DNA of 64,000 nucleotides from Allobosea sp. 47.2.35 (lineage in GTDB: Bacteria > Pseudomonadota > Alphaproteobacteria > Rhizobiales > Beijerinckiaceae): contig NZ_JANLGI010000001.1 in the NCBI RefSeq assembly GCF_024655635.1, forward strand, positions 62,001 through 126,000, in the 5' to 3' direction. Within the stretch, counting starts at the first letter, position 1; the number at the start of each line of letters is the position of its first letter. Under the pieces are notes generated by a model. That model did no database searches. It was not told where the DNA came from and saw nothing but the letters and a program-made list of their open reading frames with translations. Of the stretch, positions 61,884 through 64,000 are shown piece by piece. A program made the translations under genes and the position numbers.

Positions 61884-62903
61884 TCACCGCTCGGTGATCT
61901 TGAACTCGATGCGGCGGTTGCGGCGGTGGGCTTCGTCTGTATTGGCCACGTCGAGGGGCTGATACTCGCCGAAGCCGGTCGCGGCGACGCGGTCGGTCGG
62001 CAGGCCGCGCGAGATCAGGTATTCGACGACGGCGATGGCGCGGGCCGAGGAGAGATGCCAGTTCGAGGGGAACTGCGCGGTCTTGATCGGGCGGTTGTCG
62101 GTATGGCCGTCGACGCGCAGGATCCAGGGCAGGTCGGGCGGCATCTCGTTGCCGAGATCGAGCAGGATGGTGGCGAGCTTGTCGAGCTCGCCCTTGCCCT
62201 CGGGCTTCAGCACGGCCTGGCCGGCATCGAAGAAGACCTCGGACTGGAAGACGAAGCGGTCGCCGACGACGCGGATATCGGGCCGCGTGCCGAGTACCTG
62301 CCGCAGCCGGCCGAAGAAGTCCGAGCGATAGCGCGCCAGTTCCTGCACACGCTGGGCCAGCGCGACGTTGAGCCGTGAGCCGAGCTCGGAGATGCGGGCC
62401 TGCGAATCCTTGTCCTTGGCCTCGGAGGCGGCGAGCGCCTCCTCCAGCGCCGCGAGCTGGCGGCGCATGGCTTGAATCTGCTGGTTGACCAGATCGACGG
62501 TGGCCTGGGCGCGGGCGGAAAGCTGCTTCTCGGCGTCGAGGGCCTTCTGGGATTCGGCGAGCTGGGCGCCGGCATTGCTGCCGGCTTGCGTGTCGATCAG
62601 GCCCTGCAGGCGGGTGCGATCGCCCTGGGCCTGCGCCAGGGTCGATTGCATGAGCTGGAGGCTTTCCTGCGCCTGCCGGTTGGAGGAGCGCTCCAGGGCG
62701 AGCAGGTCGGTCAGTTCCGAAATCTGCCTGTTGAGGCGTTCAAGCGCCGTGTCCTTGCCGGTCAGCTCCTGCGAGAGGAAGAACTGGCCGAGCACGAAGA
62801 CGGTGAGCAGGAAGACGATGCCGATCAGCATCGTCGAAAGCGCATCGACGAAGCCGGGCCAGAAATTCGTTTCCTCGCGGCGATGGGCGCGGGAGAGGGC
62901 CAT
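61884..62903 (-). CDS. OmpA/MotB-domain peptidoglycan-binding membrane protein
   Basis: 339 residues. A single N-terminal helix (FVDALSTMLIGIVFLLTVFVLGQFFLSQ), a long periplasmic coiled-coil (about 50-190, many heptads with Gln, Ala and Leu), and a C-terminal OmpA-like domain (VDGHTDNRPI and SSARAIAVVEYLISRGLPTDRVAATGFGEYQPL). Such MotB-like proteins pair with a MotA/TolQ-type channel; the partner gene is 29 bases upstream. No flagellar gene is near, so a role in envelope energy transfer is more likely than motility. Confidence 0.85.
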   Translation of the reverse strand: MALSRAHRREETNFWPGFVDALSTMLIGIVFLLTVFVLGQFFLSQELTGKDTALERLNRQISELTDLLALERSSNRQAQESLQLMQSTLAQAQGDRTRLQGLIDTQAGSNAGAQLAESQKALDAEKQLSARAQATVDLVNQQIQAMRRQLAALEEALAASEAKDKDSQARISELGSRLNVALAQRVQELARYRSDFFGRLRQVLGTRPDIRVVGDRFVFQSEVFFDAGQAVLKPEGKGELDKLATILLDLGNEMPPDLPWILRVDGHTDNRPIKTAQFPSNWHLSSARAIAVVEYLISRGLPTDRVAATGFGEYQPLDVANTDEAHRRNRRIEFKITER

Positions 62904-62932
62904 CCGTCAGGTTCCTGCTCTGTCCGAAGCCA

Positions 62933-63943
62933 TCATGGTTCGGTGACCTGGTCGGCAGTAAGGCGGTCGATCAGGCGCTTCAGGTCCTTCTCGCGGGCGG
63001 CTTGCGCCTCGACCCAGTCGCGGATCATCTGCTGCTCGGAACGCATATGCTGGACGAGCCCCTGGATGCCCTCGGCCAAGTTGGAGAGGGCCTGGGTCGC
63101 GGCGCGGTTGTTGGAGGCGCCGTCGGCCATGGCGGCGCTGAGCTGCTCGAAGCGGTCGGCCAGCGGGTTGCCGGCGCCCAGCAGGGTGGCCGGCGCCTCG
63201 GGCGTGCCGGTGCGGCTGCCGAGCCAGCTCTCGACCTCGTTGCGGAAGCGGCGCTGGGCCTGCCCGACCTGAAGGTCGAGGAAGCCGAGGATCAGCGAAC
63301 CGGCGATGCCGAAGAGCGAGGACGAGAAGGACAGGCCCATGCCGGCGAGCGGAGCGGAGAGGCCGGCCTTCAGCTCGTCGAAGAGCACACCGGCTTCCGC
63401 GCCGGTGCGCAGCGACTTGATGACGCCGCCGACCGAGCCGACGGTATCGAGCAGGCCCCAGAAGGTGCCGAGCAGGCCGAGGAAGACGAGCAGGCCGCTG
63501 AGATAGCGCAGCACCTCGCGTCCGTCGTCGAGCCTGACGGCGATCGATTCGAGCGTCGAGGCCGCCTGGACCGGGGCGAGCGTGCCGTGCTCCAGCGCCG
63601 GCAGGACGGAGCCCAGCGGAGCGATGACCTGACCGCGGCGGACTTCGGCGGACGCGGGGGAGGCTGCGAGGTTCGTCGCGGCGCGCGCCTCGCTATGGAG
63701 GCGCCAGAGCTCGCGCAGCGCGATCAGGCAGCCGACGAGCAGGGCGCCCAGGATGAGGCCGTTCAGCCCCGGGTTGGTCATGAAGGCATCGACCAGCCCG
63801 CGCTGCAGGATGTAGCCGAGGAAGCCGATCAGGGCGAGGAAGAGGACCGCGCGGACGACGTAACGGAGCGGTCTGGAGAAACGGACCTGCGTCCGCACGC
63901 TTGCGGCCGTTGCCGGCTCGGCCGCGAAATCCTCAATCGCCAT
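62933..63943 (-). CDS. MotA/TolQ/ExbB-type proton channel family protein
   Basis: 336 residues with an N-terminal helix (~25-55), a second one (~60-85), a cytoplasmic linker, and the two core helices LRYLSGLLVFLGLLGTFWGLLDTVGS and LAGMGLSFSSSLFGIAGSLILGFLDLQV. The C-terminal ~90 residues are cytoplasmic and helical. It precedes the OmpA-like gene, with which it probably forms a stator-like unit. The segment of 57 bases after its start to the window edge (63944-64000) holds no recognisable gene. Confidence 0.82.
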   Translation of the reverse strand: MAIEDFAAEPATAASVRTQVRFSRPLRYVVRAVLFLALIGFLGYILQRGLVDAFMTNPGLNGLILGALLVGCLIALRELWRLHSEARAATNLAASPASAEVRRGQVIAPLGSVLPALEHGTLAPVQAASTLESIAVRLDDGREVLRYLSGLLVFLGLLGTFWGLLDTVGSVGGVIKSLRTGAEAGVLFDELKAGLSAPLAGMGLSFSSSLFGIAGSLILGFLDLQVGQAQRRFRNEVESWLGSRTGTPEAPATLLGAGNPLADRFEQLSAAMADGASNNRAATQALSNLAEGIQGLVQHMRSEQQMIRDWVEAQAAREKDLKRLIDRLTADQVTEP

Positions 63944-64000
63944 GCGTCGTCTTCCGTTCGCCTCGGAGTGCGGGGAGGACTGTCGCCTCCCACGCCGCCG

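Noticed and set aside
61884-63943. Zorya-type (ZorA/ZorB) anti-phage system
   Set aside because: A MotA-like plus OmpA/MotB-like pair alone is not enough. The channel protein lacks the very long cytoplasmic tail of ZorA, and no helicase or ZorC/ZorE-like gene is adjacent within the window.
1-64000. CRISPR arrays, tRNA or rRNA genes, insertion sequences, prophage
   Set aside because: No regularly spaced direct repeats, cloverleaf-like segments ending in CCA, transposase or phage protein motifs were seen on either strand.

Overview
The window is a GC-rich chromosomal segment from an alphaproteobacterium, most likely of the Hyphomicrobiales (Rhizobiales); a Bosea-like genus is a guess from overall gene content, not something the sequence proves. 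The lineage signs are the sucA-sucB-SDR-lpd order, the three-gene pntAA-pntAB-pntB transhydrogenase behind an aa3-type oxidase subunit IV gene, the alphaproteobacterial cell-cycle proteins TrcR (DUF1013) and RcdA (DUF1465), a cysteine-free L31, and Rhizobiales-style intergenic palindromes. About 62 protein genes fill nearly the whole window. I saw no rRNA, tRNA, CRISPR array, transposase, integrase or phage gene, so this looks like stable chromosome with metabolic accessory clusters rather than a mobile island.

Layout. 1-5.1 kb: end of the 2-oxoglutarate dehydrogenase operon (sucA 3' half, sucB, an SDR, lpd), closed by a strong terminator. 5.2-11.2 kb: folD (minus strand), then a tight operon of a cytosine-deaminase-like amidohydrolase, an FAD-linked oxidase and a flavodoxin-fold NAD(P)H oxidoreductase, a MarR regulator and a DMT exporter. 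11.4-15.3 kb (minus): zur, ispG, kup. 15.4-22.3 kb: 3-hydroxybutyrate dehydrogenase coupled to a patatin, DUF3830, a YbaL-type antiporter, a PHA-system protein, small envelope proteins and lipoproteins.

22.3-28.9 kb (minus): myo-inositol catabolism, with iolR upstream of iolC(J)-iolD-iolE-iolB; iolG and iolA are not here. GGAA/TTCC palindromes sit in front of iolC and iolR. 29.0-40.5 kb: an accessory organic-acid cluster with an SDR, a TRAP transporter (DctP, fused DctQM, and a possible 18-codon leader ORF), a divergent IclR regulator translationally coupled to an acyl-CoA ligase and a two-domain PCC (DUF296) protein, another acyl-CoA synthetase, a BKACE-family beta-keto acid cleavage enzyme and peptidase T. 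This is the best candidate here for an uncharacterised catabolic pathway.

40.5-64 kb: mostly housekeeping. It holds an ABC1/UbiB-type kinase, subunit IV plus the pnt operon, an alpha/beta hydrolase, a TPR lipoprotein, rpsU, purEK, two DUF465 genes, stress and membrane proteins, two more acyl-CoA synthetases (one PrpE), a TauE exporter, trcR, a quinone oxidoreductase, DUF1192, rcdA, rpmE, an ABC exporter, and a MotA/TolQ-like plus OmpA-like pair at the right edge. The only gene-free stretch longer than 300 bases (58581-58938) contains a hairpin series ending in a perfect intrinsic terminator and is proposed as a small RNA.

All calls come from reading the sequence and from remembered family features; no database search was run. 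Start codons were chosen by ribosome-binding site, gene overlap and family alignment, and several differ from the longest possible ORF.
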